DNA of 64,000 nucleotides, from positions 248,001 through 312,000 of the forward strand of contig OZ025673.1 of NCBI GenBank assembly GCA_964019335.1. Direction: 5' to 3'. The DNA comes from Diplonema japonicum. Taxonomy: Eukaryota > Euglenozoa > Diplonemea > Diplonemida > Diplonemidae. The notes under the pieces were generated by a model. That model did not search any database, was not told the origin of the DNA, and saw nothing but the letters and a program-made list of their open reading frames with translations. The number at the start of each line of letters is the position of its first letter. Positions within the stretch are counted from its first letter, which is position 1. This document shows positions 39,653-49,400 of this stretch, piece by piece. A program made the translations under genes and the position numbers.

Positions 39653-42139
39653 TCACAGATTGTCGTCTACCTCTCTTTGGCGGACAGCACGAAGACCCCT
39701 AACCCACGATTGGATCGCAGTCGCACAGCGGATTCTGTTTATTGCATTTCTGTCGCGTTTAGCATCTGCCTTCTTCTTTGTCATCAGCACCCTCGCTGCG
39801 TAGCATCGGAAGGCTCTTTGCACTATACAGGCTTCATGGAGCTTGTTCATATTTTGAATGAGGTGAGCTACCCTTTCACGCCTTACCTTTAAAGCCTCCT
39901 TTGCAGCATAGCATCTAAAGGCTCTTTGCACCACACAAACTCTCTCGGAGATATTATTCATGTTATAGAGGTAGGTTTCAACAGCTGCCCGTTTCGTGTT
40001 GCGGGTGTTTCTTGCAAGGCGGCACCGGAAGGCTCGTTGCAAGACGCATGCTGGTTGCAGTGTGTTGCTGATGTAGTGCTCGATGGGTGCTCTTCTTGCC
40101 ATCATAGTATTTCGTGAGAGGTAACATCTAAAGGCCCTTTGCACTGTACATGCTCCGGTGTTGGTGTCCAACACGCTGAGGATGTAAGCTGCGAAGTCAG
40201 CCCGTTTTGCTGTAAGAGCGTTGGCCGCGTTGCGGCAACGTGCCATCCGTTGGATCGCGCACGCAGCGTTGTGATCTCTTTGCAAACGCTTTGCTTTCAC
40301 AAGGTTGCGAGATGCATGGCATCTAAACGCCCGCTGCACTGTGCGAGCAGCCGTTGTGACAACCCTCAGTTCCTGCTCTTCGTCGTCCGCCATTTCGCAG
40401 TGTTTTAGATGTTCTGTAATCCTGGTTTTTCTCGCCATTCTTCTCCACCATGACTGGATGACAGGGGCTTTGTTCTCATAACGTATTGTGGTGTCTATGT
40501 GGCTGTGCAGAGCTTGTTTTTTTCGTTTGAGCGCACGGCCAGCGAGTATCTGTCTCACCCATTGCTGTGCGATGCTCGCAGACCCGTCACGCAACACTCT
40601 CTTAAAGTCTGCCTGCGCAGCGTTCTTGTGTAACTTCCTTAAGCGTCGTGCCTCGCTGCTTCTGTAGCAGCATTGAATTCTCACAGCGGCCGTGCGTTTA
40701 GAGTGATATCCCTTTCTGTGCCATCTCTGTACTGTCACGGCTGCTGCGTCTGCTTTGTTTTCTTCTTCGGACATGTGTTGTATATAAGAGGCAACAACCT
40801 CCGTGCGGTGTTTTGTCTTTTTTTTTGAGAAGGAGGTGCGGATGAGTCGCTGGAGTGTCATGGCCGCTTGTTTCTGTTGTTCTTGTAGTATAGTGACGCC
40901 GCAGAGCGTGGCAGCAACACAGCCCGCCATGCTGCCTAGGTATACTGTGCACCTCCATGCCTTGACATGCATCACAGCGGCCGCCTTTCTCAGGCAGCAC
41001 TGTATCGCCACCAAGCCTCGCTCTGTTCTGTTCTCTTTGTCGCGGATGGCCAGCATTCTTGCCTTTCTGGTTGCTGTGAGGCGTCTTGCTACATATCTCC
41101 TCCAGCCTAACTGTATCTTCGTCACCTGCCTTGTTCTTAATGCAAGCTTCATGTCTTTTACGATTTTTCTCCCATTGGAAACGTTGGCCGCCAGTAAGTA
41201 GAACCTGTCACGCGATTTTTCTCCGTTGATGTACATCTGCAGCCTGTTTTTGCGGGTTTGCAATGCGGTTCTCGCCTGGTGCGCCTTCCATTGCAGTTGT
41301 ATGAGGAGGCAGTACCGATTCCGTGCTGCAACCCACATCCTGCCCCTGCGCTGCAGCGCGGTCACGCCTTTGATGCCGAGCACAGCTCGCGCGCAGCACG
41401 TAGCGCCTAACACAAGCACCACGTTGGATGGCCGCACAATGCAAAGTTCTGATCTCGCCAACCTGCCACGCATCATCTTCTGGATGAGAAGAGCAGCCTT
41501 GGCGAACGAAGGTGGGGGGGGCAGCTCCTCCGCCATCGAGCACCTGGTGTCCTCTGTCATAGGTAGAGCAGAGACGCATATGCCGTCGACCGCATTGTAC
41601 TGGGCAGCCATCCACTCCGCCTCATCTGTGACAATGGACAAGAGGCTGCTTACCCATGGGGCAGCATGCCGTAGTTCTCGTTTCCTGATTGCTGATGAAG
41701 CCGGATCGGGTGTGCAGCCCCGGTTAGGAGAAGGTGTGCGGTATGGCGAAGGTGTGCGGTACGGCGGCCGAGGGGGAAGTGGCACACTGTTAGGCCGTCG
41801 GAAAGGAGCCTCCGCAGGGAGAGGACGAGGCAGAGTGGGCGGGATGGGGGTCAGTCTCGACGGGATGCACGCCGCTTGCCGCAGAGCGTACAGGTCTGGC
41901 GACGGTGTGAAGACCCTCCCATCAGCAGGGGTGTAAAACCGTCTTCTTTTCGGTATCCTCTTCTTCTTTGGGGGAAGCTTCACAAGCTTCGGAGGTGCAG
42001 GTTTTCCAGTCACCATAGGTACAGTGTCACATGTTTGCTCCGTGCTCGCCTTGCTGCTTTCAGATAAATCAATTGACGACGCCGTCGTCACATGTGCATC
42101 CATGAAGGCTCTGGTGAATCGTCGGGACATTGTGCGCAT
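39653..42139 (-). CDS. IQ-motif-rich calmodulin-binding protein
   Basis: An 828-residue protein with about 17 IQ-type motifs from residue ~225 to the C-terminus. Examples are IQKMMRGRLAR, IQLGWRRYVAR, and a run of near-identical (V/L)QRAFRCxxxRN units between about 640 and 800 spaced 30-40 residues apart. IQ motifs bind calmodulin or calmodulin-like proteins such as centrin. The N-terminal ~200 residues are Pro/Ser-rich and disordered, with tandem PYRTPS. There is no kinase, RabGAP or myosin head, so it is most like ASPM-type or axonemal IQ scaffolds; this is inference. The frame continues upstream only to a GTG. I therefore use the ATG at 42139 (a second lies at 42130), just after CTACAAACAG, a plausible trans-splice acceptor. 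Confidence 0.85.
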   Translation of the reverse strand: MRTMSRRFTRAFMDAHVTTASSIDLSESSKASTEQTCDTVPMVTGKPAPPKLVKLPPKKKRIPKRRRFYTPADGRVFTPSPDLYALRQAACIPSRLTPIPPTLPRPLPAEAPFRRPNSVPLPPRPPYRTPSPYRTPSPNRGCTPDPASSAIRKRELRHAAPWVSSLLSIVTDEAEWMAAQYNAVDGICVSALPMTEDTRCSMAEELPPPPSFAKAALLIQKMMRGRLARSELCIVRPSNVVLVLGATCCARAVLGIKGVTALQRRGRMWVAARNRYCLLIQLQWKAHQARTALQTRKNRLQMYINGEKSRDRFYLLAANVSNGRKIVKDMKLALRTRQVTKIQLGWRRYVARRLTATRKARMLAIRDKENRTERGLVAIQCCLRKAAAVMHVKAWRCTVYLGSMAGCVAATLCGVTILQEQQKQAAMTLQRLIRTSFSKKKTKHRTEVVASYIQHMSEEENKADAAAVTVQRWHRKGYHSKRTAAVRIQCCYRSSEARRLRKLHKNAAQADFKRVLRDGSASIAQQWVRQILAGRALKRKKQALHSHIDTTIRYENKAPVIQSWWRRMARKTRITEHLKHCEMADDEEQELRVVTTAARTVQRAFRCHASRNLVKAKRLQRDHNAACAIQRMARCRNAANALTAKRADFAAYILSVLDTNTGACTVQRAFRCYLSRNTMMARRAPIEHYISNTLQPACVLQRAFRCRLARNTRNTKRAAVETYLYNMNNISERVCVVQRAFRCYAAKEALKVRRERVAHLIQNMNKLHEACIVQRAFRCYAARVLMTKKKADAKRDRNAINRIRCATAIQSWVRGLRAVRQREVDDNL

Positions 42140-42426
42140 TCCTGTTTGTAGGAAAACTAAAGATATTCTTTTTGTTAAGGGAAAACAAGTATTGTTTCCC
42201 TTCTGTGAGACATCATATAAGGAGATGGGAAAGTGGTTTTGGGACCTCTCCTTCACCTTTGCCTCACTTTTTCTATTCTTTTTTTTTCTTCTTTTTTTTG
42301 GCACCTCCCCAAAAAAACCAAAAAGAATTTGCTCATTACACTGCCATTAACGAGTTTTAAGTCTCGACAACAAATTGTTAACCCAGGACGAGAGAAAGCC
42401 GCCAAAAAAAAAGAAGAAAAAAAAAA

Positions 42427-42480
42427 TTCACAATGATAGGAACGAAGTGGTTAGCAACGGCCCGCAAAAAAAAAAAAAAA
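42427..42480 (+). repeat. A-tailed repeat, copy E
   Basis: ATTCACAATGATAGGAACGA then AGTGGTTAGCAACGGCCCGC. It is nearly identical to copy D at 16907 and here is followed by about 19 A. It lies between the IQ gene and the EF-hand-like gene. Confidence 0.55.
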
Positions 42481-42611
42481 AAGCATCCTCGAGCATGCAA
42501 CCAAGAACCGAGAACATGCTTTTCAGGTGCCATTACGAATTCTTTTGCCAGCTGATATATTCTTCAGTAGCGGCCTTTGGGCTTAGGCCTTTCTTGTGAC
42601 ACTAACGCTGC

Positions 42612-43391
42612 CTAATGCTCTTTCCATTTTGGATACCAGGTACAAAAAAAAAAAAAAAAAAAAGAAGAAAAAAAAAAAAAACACAAACCTATCGAAGTGG
42701 GAGCTCTTTGGCCAAGCAGTTTGAGGAAGCCTTTTTGATAGTCGTCATGTTTCTTGCATTTTTCAAGGCAGGTCTCGAAGCTGTCAAGGTACATTTTGGA
42801 CTTGTTAGCCGCTGTCATTTCTTTCACGAAATTATAAAAAAAGGTTTGATCGAGGTCCAGGTCGTTGAGTACTGGCCCTGGGGTTGCGAGAAGCGAAGTT
42901 GTTGGGACGCACAGGGTGCCTGAAGAGTCCTCTGTGGCGCCAATGGCGCGAAACAATGTGACTTCACGTTGCTGAGCAGCAGGGCGAAGAGCTGATTGGA
43001 AATCAGCGAAGGTTAGTCTGTCTGTATATTTGCAAAGCCCAGAACCTGTCAGGTTCAAAGAAAAGGCACCAGACAGGATACCGCTGAGGACATCACCCTT
43101 GACCACCCCGTCCCTACAAACAGCCGCAAAAGCGTCTTCCGCCTCAAATGTTTCCTTCATTTTCGACAGCTCGTTGAACTTCATCTTCGCGCCCTCCACC
43201 AACCTCACCAGCCCTTCCTTGCAAAGGAAAGCCGAACCATCATCATACCGCTTAAACTCCTCATCCACAACTTCACTAGGAGGCTCTTCGATCTTCAATT
43301 TCTTGAACGCCTCAGGAATACCACGTTTTGTTAAACCACCGCAAGAATAATACACTTCTCCAATGACGTCGAGCTCCCGGGAAGTGAGCAT
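42612..43391 (-). CDS. EF-hand-like protein; C-terminus may be spliced
   Basis: An open frame of 259 codons. The body (residues 1-235) is a helical protein in calmodulin/EF-hand style (MLTSRELDVIGEVYYSCGG…KRGIPEAFKKL, then FQSALRP, DLDLDQTFFYNFV). The loops do not fit a strict Ca-binding consensus, so Ca binding is doubtful. The last 25 codons run through T tracts (CFFFFSSFFFFFF), which looks like an unspliced intron. A donor lies after …APTSI (ATAG|GTTTGTG); the acceptor is ambiguous (GGAAAG or GCATTAG near 42617). The true C-terminus is probably a few residues after TSI. Function unknown. Confidence 0.7.
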   Translation of the reverse strand: MLTSRELDVIGEVYYSCGGLTKRGIPEAFKKLKIEEPPSEVVDEEFKRYDDGSAFLCKEGLVRLVEGAKMKFNELSKMKETFEAEDAFAAVCRDGVVKGDVLSGILSGAFSLNLTGSGLCKYTDRLTFADFQSALRPAAQQREVTLFRAIGATEDSSGTLCVPTTSLLATPGPVLNDLDLDQTFFYNFVKEMTAANKSKMYLDSFETCLEKCKKHDDYQKGFLKLLGQRAPTSIGLCFFFFSSFFFFFFCTWYPKWKEH

Positions 43392-43521
43392 TTTGCCATC
43401 TTGTATTGTTCTCCTGCTAGATGATAGGATGAACTGGAATCGAGGGGGGGATCGAATAACAAAAAAAAAAAAAAAAAAAAAAAAAACTTTTTTGTTGTTG
43501 TTTGTATTTCGTTCCCCGTAT

Positions 43522-44685
43522 TCAGTAAATAGGGAATTCTTTGTCCACGGTTTGGGCCCATCTGGTGAGCCCTTTCGTGATGTTTTTTACGTTAGGTATA
43601 TCGGCGTCGAGGAGAAGCCTTGTTGCGTGCGCTGAGGCGATCCCCCTGCGGCACAGCAGTAATATGAGCCCGTTGTCAGTTCGGAGACTCTCAGCTTTCT
43701 CAGGGGTGAGGAGGGACAATGGTACGTTAACGGTGTTCGGGAGTTTCGTGAGAGAGTACTCGTTTGCAGTCCGGACGTCTATGATGGTGTGTGGAGTGCT
43801 GTTCGATGTGAGGAGCTCGTGGAGCTCCTCGCACGACATTTCGTTTTCCGACGGGAGCGAGACAGGCTCTATTTCACAGCTTTTCTTCACATACTCTTCA
43901 TACCCGACAAGTTTTGTGAGCGTTGGGTTGTCCCCGCAAACCTTGCAGACCTTCGACTTCGGCCTGTGTTTCATGACATTGTACGACCCTTGCAACGCGT
44001 TGAACAGAAGAATCCTACCGGACATCGTCTCGCCAGCTCCCATTAAGATCTTCTGTGCTTCGATAGCCTGAAGGCATCCTATGGTGCCGGGAACAGCTCC
44101 CACAACACCGCCGTCCGCGCATGACGTGACAGTTTCTATCGGCGGAGGGTTCGGGTAGGCACAACGGTAGCAAGGACCGCCTTTATAATTGTAAACAGAC
44201 ATTTGACCTTCCCATTTCAAAGCAGACCCGGACACTAATGCTTTTGACGCCAAAACGCAAGCATCATTAATGAGGTACCTGGAGGTGATGTTGTCGGTTG
44301 CGTCAACAACCACGTCGTAGCCAGACACAAGAGTTACGCCGTTTTCTGAGGTGAAACGTTCTTTGTGTGTGTTGATTGTGATTGTGGGGTTCATTGCTAG
44401 GCATGCTATCTTAGCGCTTTCCACCTTGTCCATGCCTTGTCTTTCTGTTGTGTGTATGATCTGTCTATGCAGGTTGCTCACTTCAACTTTGTCGAAATCG
44501 GCGAATCCTATGACGCCCACACCTGCGCCCGCCAGGTACAGACCTGCAGACGAAGCCAGACCGCCCGCCCCAACAATGAGTACCTTCCCTTCCAGCAGTC
44601 TTCGCATCCCATCGGGACCGATCTCTGGCAGGATGACCTGCCTGCTGTACCTTTCCACCTCGGGTTTGGTGAGTTGTTGTGTCAT
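43522..44685 (-). CDS. MOCS3: UBA4/MOCS3 E1-like adenylyltransferase-sulfurtransferase
   Basis: Activates the C-terminal Gly of URM1 (tRNA 2-thiolation) and, in many eukaryotes, of MOCS2A (molybdopterin synthesis), then passes sulfur to it. The 387-residue protein has a ThiF/MoeB domain (1-255): ERYSRQVILPEIG, the ATP loop GAGGLASSAGLYLAGAG, DNITSRYLIND, and the catalytic Cys in SCADGGVVGAVPG. Zinc Cys pairs are CYRC and CKVC. A rhodanese domain (about 275-387) carries the persulfide Cys in LLLCRRGIASA. Both active cysteines are present. GAGGLAS replaces the usual GAGGLGS. The ATG is preceded by 23 A. The downstream EF-hand-like and upstream coiled-coil genes are about 115-130 bp away. Confidence 0.95.
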   Translation of the reverse strand: MTQQLTKPEVERYSRQVILPEIGPDGMRRLLEGKVLIVGAGGLASSAGLYLAGAGVGVIGFADFDKVEVSNLHRQIIHTTERQGMDKVESAKIACLAMNPTITINTHKERFTSENGVTLVSGYDVVVDATDNITSRYLINDACVLASKALVSGSALKWEGQMSVYNYKGGPCYRCAYPNPPPIETVTSCADGGVVGAVPGTIGCLQAIEAQKILMGAGETMSGRILLFNALQGSYNVMKHRPKSKVCKVCGDNPTLTKLVGYEEYVKKSCEIEPVSLPSENEMSCEELHELLTSNSTPHTIIDVRTANEYSLTKLPNTVNVPLSLLTPEKAESLRTDNGLILLLCRRGIASAHATRLLLDADIPNVKNITKGLTRWAQTVDKEFPIY

Positions 44686-44798
44686 TTTTTTTTTTTTTTT
44701 TTTTTTTTCAAATTCTCTTGGTTCCCTTTCCCCCCCTTTATCGATTTTCTTTTTTTTATAGACACGAGAACATTTCGGCGGCGGCGGGGGGGATACTT

Positions 44799-45620
44799 CT
44801 ATACATCTAAGACAGTCTTTCTATACTCCAGGATCGCTTCCAAAGCGCGGTCCTCTGCAACACCAGGGACGGGGTGTGCAACTTCAAGCGGTTTGGCATC
44901 GTGATTTCGGTGAGGAGAGTACGTCGAGTGGTGCAACGGGGAGGGGAGGGTTTCGTGAGAGGAGCGTTGGCGGGAAAGATCGGCGAGAGCGATCTTAAGG
45001 GCCTCTTTGGGGCTGAGATGGTCTATGGAGGATGTGGGTGCCTTTTGGCGGGAGAGGAGGGTTTTTTTCTGATTGGAGATTAGATGCAGCGCGTCGTCGA
45101 GCTGCTGGACACACCAGTCATTCCGAGCCTGGTGGCAGGCATTGCGAAGGATGTCCGCTACCAGAATCCCTTCACCAGCATCGCGTTCCTGCTCTCTTTC
45201 GATGATTTCTCGCCTCACGATTTCAAAATCCTTCATGAACTCATCTCTTTCGCCGCTTTCTGCTTCAAGCATGTGTACTGTTGACATTACGCATTCGACG
45301 TAGCAGGAGTTGAATAACACAGTGACCCCAACCCCTTCCATGTCCTTGTTCATGTTCTCTTCTAAGATCTTGCGTCCGAATTCCTCGTCTCGGTGGATGA
45401 AGAACATTTCTTCGTCCGCTCTGCTTTCCAGCATTTTCAGCTTCTGCGCTCTGACTCCCGCCTCCACCCTCCTTTGAGCCTTTTCGATATCCGGTGCTTC
45501 GGGGGACATTCTTCTATCTGTCATTTTTTTTATAGTCTCCCGTTGGCGTAGTGCATCGCTCTCTCGGGACCTAGCTCTTTCTAGGATTTTTGACAATTCC
45601 TTTCCTCGAAGGACTGACAT
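44799..45620 (-). CDS. Coiled-coil hypothetical protein (273 aa)
   Basis: No family recognised. Residues 1-165 are highly charged helix (ELSKILERARSRESDALRQRETIKKM…, EFGRKILEENMNKDM). Residues 170-195 are another helix, and the tail (195-273) is Ser/His/Pro-rich and ends in a short helix. The composition resembles euglenozoan flagellar or cytoskeletal hypothetical proteins; that is inference only. The ATG follows an A-rich leader. Confidence 0.7.
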   Translation of the reverse strand: MSVLRGKELSKILERARSRESDALRQRETIKKMTDRRMSPEAPDIEKAQRRVEAGVRAQKLKMLESRADEEMFFIHRDEEFGRKILEENMNKDMEGVGVTVLFNSCYVECVMSTVHMLEAESGERDEFMKDFEIVRREIIEREQERDAGEGILVADILRNACHQARNDWCVQQLDDALHLISNQKKTLLSRQKAPTSSIDHLSPKEALKIALADLSRQRSSHETLPSPLHHSTYSPHRNHDAKPLEVAHPVPGVAEDRALEAILEYRKTVLDV

Positions 45621-46427
45621 TTTTCTTTTTTTTCCCCCCCCTGCCCCTGGGTAGGGTTTTTTTTCTCTTTTTTTTTTTGATATTGGGTTATGTCAAAATA
45701 GGGGTACAGATTTTAGTGGTAGTCGCTATTGTGCACACGAACCAAATCCTGAGATAAGTCGCACCTGAAAAAAGATATCAGGGCAATACAGGGCTAAATT
45801 CTGTACCCCTGTTTTGAAATTTCCCAAGAATCCCTTTTTTTTTGTGCAAAAAAAAAAAAGAACAGAAAAAGAAAGTAAAAAAAAAAAAACTGGAATCAAC
45901 GGAAAGAAAGGGCTGACAAAAAAAAATGGAAAATAAAAAAAGGGACACAAATGACAAAGAAAACTTACACATTTTTTTTTTCTTGTTTTCTTTTTTTTTT
46001 TTTTTCGTTCTTTCAATGCAGTGCACCCCCGACCCGATATTAAAAAGAAATGGGCAAAAAAAAAAAGGTGGGTAAGTGGGGTGAAGACGGAAAAAAAAAA
46101 GGGGGGCATAAAAACGAAGGAATGAATACTTTTGTTTTCATTTTGTTTCTCCCAAACTCCATTCCATTGTCACCTTGGTATTACAAGAAGCCCCAATTAC
46201 CCAACCCTTGTTGACCTCTCGTCCTTCCTCCAACTGCTATCTTTCTTTCTTTTTTTTTTTTTCTGTTCTATTTTTTTTTTTTTTTTTGAAACATATTTTT
46301 TTTTTTTTTTTTCGAGCAACAAAAAAAAGAAAATCTCTATGGTGAACCCACCAAAAAAAAGAAAAAGGAGCTAAAAAAAAACGCGCGATTGAGAAAAAAA
46401 AAAAAAAAAAAAAAAAGATTGCCGTGT
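45621..46427. other. Spacer with foldback
   Basis: A/T-run DNA between the coiled-coil gene and the 3' end of VPS13. It contains the foldback listed at 45693-45817. No gene is supported. Confidence 0.6.
45693..45817. repeat. Foldback with 24-bp terminal inverted repeats
   Basis: The left arm 45693-45716 starts TCAAAATAGGGGTACAGA. The right arm 45794-45817 is its reverse complement with two mismatches (22/24). The 77-bp interior shows no coding potential. The size and symmetry fit a MITE or a regulatory hairpin. Confidence 0.7.
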
Positions 46428-49400
46428 TCACATATTAAACATAGTGATAACCTGTTCCCGATCAAGCTTTGCAAATGCAATGGTGTCGCTCAAACAACAG
46501 TCCCGAGCATGTGCGGCGTGTTGACGAAACTCGGAAACGGTGGTTTTGTTCCGGAATTCGTCCCAAGTGGTGTGGTGTGCGAACTCAAACCAGGACAGAC
46601 GGATGGACTGTGACGATGCATGTGACGGTGGATGCAGCCCATCCTTCTGTTTCCTCTTGTGGTCCTCCACCTCAAGACAGCGACACAACTCATCCCTCCT
46701 CGCGTGTTTATTCTTCACCGCAAGAGTAATCCTAATGTACTGATCCAATGCAAAATTAACATGTGTTTTAAACTCCAGCTCCGTGGTGTGAGAATAAAAC
46801 TCCTCCCAAGTGCAGGATTGGGAGAATTCTTCCCAAGATGTCCTGCCGTTGGACGGATGGAATTTCTCCCAGGATTTTTTTTTCAACGCTTTGAGGTCGA
46901 CGGCACGCTGCTTAGTCATCAATTTTGAATTACATTCATGGAACAAAACCTCATCCTCCGCCTTCCCGATTCCAAAATGCGACGACTGCCTCACGCACAA
47001 CGACGTTGTAGTTGTAGGCGCTGTGTCGCAGAACACAGAACTGTCTTCTCGTGAAAAATCGGTGTCTTCTGTTCTTGGATCGGGTGTGCCTAATGAACCG
47101 CCCCAGTACGCGGGAGAACCCCCTGTACTGCTGAATGTTTGAAGAGTAGGGATGACGCGTGGGCTGGACTGTGGTGACGTGACGACCTGCGGCCGTGTTG
47201 TTCCGATAACCGTTGCGTTCTGTTTTGCAGGATCGCGAACCCTTCTAGACGGTGTTTGATACTCTATTTGGTCTTGGTCCCTCCCTGGCATTGTGGAGAG
47301 CAAGTCTGTAACAAAAGTGTGAACCTTCGCCACGCCAGGCGCCACCCGTAAGAGCTGAGACGTTGTTTCAGAGTAGTACTTATCTTTGAGCATGGTCCCG
47401 ATGAGCCAGGCTTTGTTGCACAGTTTGTAGACTTCAATCTTCGGCCAAACGAGTGTCATGTCTTCAAAACCTCTTACAAGAACAGAGAACATCCCAAGCA
47501 TGTGTTTGAAAAAATCCTGATCCTTCACCTGCGATCTGACCAATGTGGACTGCAGTGTGATTGCGTCGATTTGAAGGTGTTCGATGTAAACGTGTCGGGT
47601 GCTTAGACCGTCTTGTTTATCGGCGACTTGTAACGAGGCGTCCATGACTGGGACGGTGTAGTATTTCTTCGCTTCTTGTTTGTTGGAGACCTCGATTTTC
47701 TTTTGGGAGATCTGGTAGAATTTTAACAAGCTGTACAGGAACTTGTCGCGGAGTTTAACGATAAGCGGTTGGAACTTCGCCCGGCATGTTTGTATGTGGA
47801 TGGCACCCGACGACCTGTCTATCTTCCGCAAGATGTCGAGCAAGAAAAACGGCGATCTGTCCTTCGGTATCTTGTTGCAAATGACAACAGGGAACTCCGC
47901 GCGGACCTTTTGATCATCCAGTTGCAACGCGCCGATTTTGGTGGAGTACGATATTGTTGTTTTGTCACGTTTTCTGTACAGCACAATGGACTGGAGGGAT
48001 AGATGCGCGATTTCAACTTCGTTCGACACTAGAACAGCGGCTACCCCTTGGATGTTCAGCTTGGTGGTCGACAACAGCGACTCATTCACAAACCATTTAT
48101 CGATTTCTTTATCCAACGTCAAGGAAATCATAGTTTGTCCATGCCGGTGCCTGACCCTCAAATACACTGGTGATTCACCTATATCATGGCATTCCTTCAT
48201 CGTCCCCTCGTCATCTCCTGTTGTGCTGTCTCTGTTCTGATGCCTCGGGTCAAGGTTGATGGTGACCGCTTCACCCAAACCAACCTTAATATCCATGACT
48301 TTTTCAGCTTCAGGGAAAACCCATATAAACGGACGAGTCGTTTTCGGTGGGAATCTCAACGGGGCCTGCCCCGATTTCAAATCTCGTTTTGGTTCGCGTT
48401 GCTTTGCCCATACCGGGTAAGGAGTTCGGTTTTCAATGACATACGGTGGCTTCCTCAATGGGTCTATTGTGATGTACACGATGCTCCCCCGTTGGAAGCT
48501 CGCTACTTTTACAACGTCAAACTCTGCAATTTCGATTTCAGACTCTTCTGAAGGGAGGGTTGAGGTCGGAGAGGCTGACTTCGAACGCTTTTTAATGGTC
48601 GTCGTGTAGGTTAAGTTAACATCGTTGTCGCCCATTCTGTCGATTGTGAAGGGTTTGCAGTATTTTGGATCGGTCCCGTCTGTTCTCTTTATCGCGATGA
48701 AGTTGTCGGAGGCACCGCCTTCGTACTCTTGATACGTGTTTTGTGACGATACGACAAATAGAGATTTTGGTCTTTCTTGACCGACAACGCCGGCGCCTCG
48801 TACCTCGTGTCGAATTGTTACCGCCTTGGGCATTCTGTTGTGGATGATCCATCGGGGTGTAAATTTTATAACCTTTGTTCTTGTGGCGACCTTGCCCCAT
48901 GGGAATTCGATGCTAAACGCGATTGTTTTCGGGAGATCGCCTGATCTCTCCGGGCACTCGATTGTCCCAGCCCCGCCCACCTTTGAAATATCAATTTTTG
49001 CAGACCACTGTGGGATGCTTTTACCCACGCGAAGGATTCTGACGTATAAATGCCCGACCTGTTCCTTTTCTGGTAAATCGGGCGGGGCCATTAAAAACGG
49101 TTTCGAGCCCGGTTTGATGCCCTCCCCAGGGTTCTGCCCTGCAGTCAACGCGTTCATCGCAGACTCTGCGAGCTTCATTGGATTGTGTACTGCTAGCTCT
49201 AAACAATACGCTGTTTGGTTGATAATCCACAACGGGCAGAAAACCGTTATCATTCTCTCAGAGTATTCCATTGCAAGATGCACTTGTCTTCCTCTCTGGT
49301 CGGACAGAACAATCGTGCTCACCCTTCCTTGGTGGTTCTTCCCCGGATTTCTGACCAAAAACGGCGTGTTAAACTTGCTTTCATGTCTTTTAATGACTTC

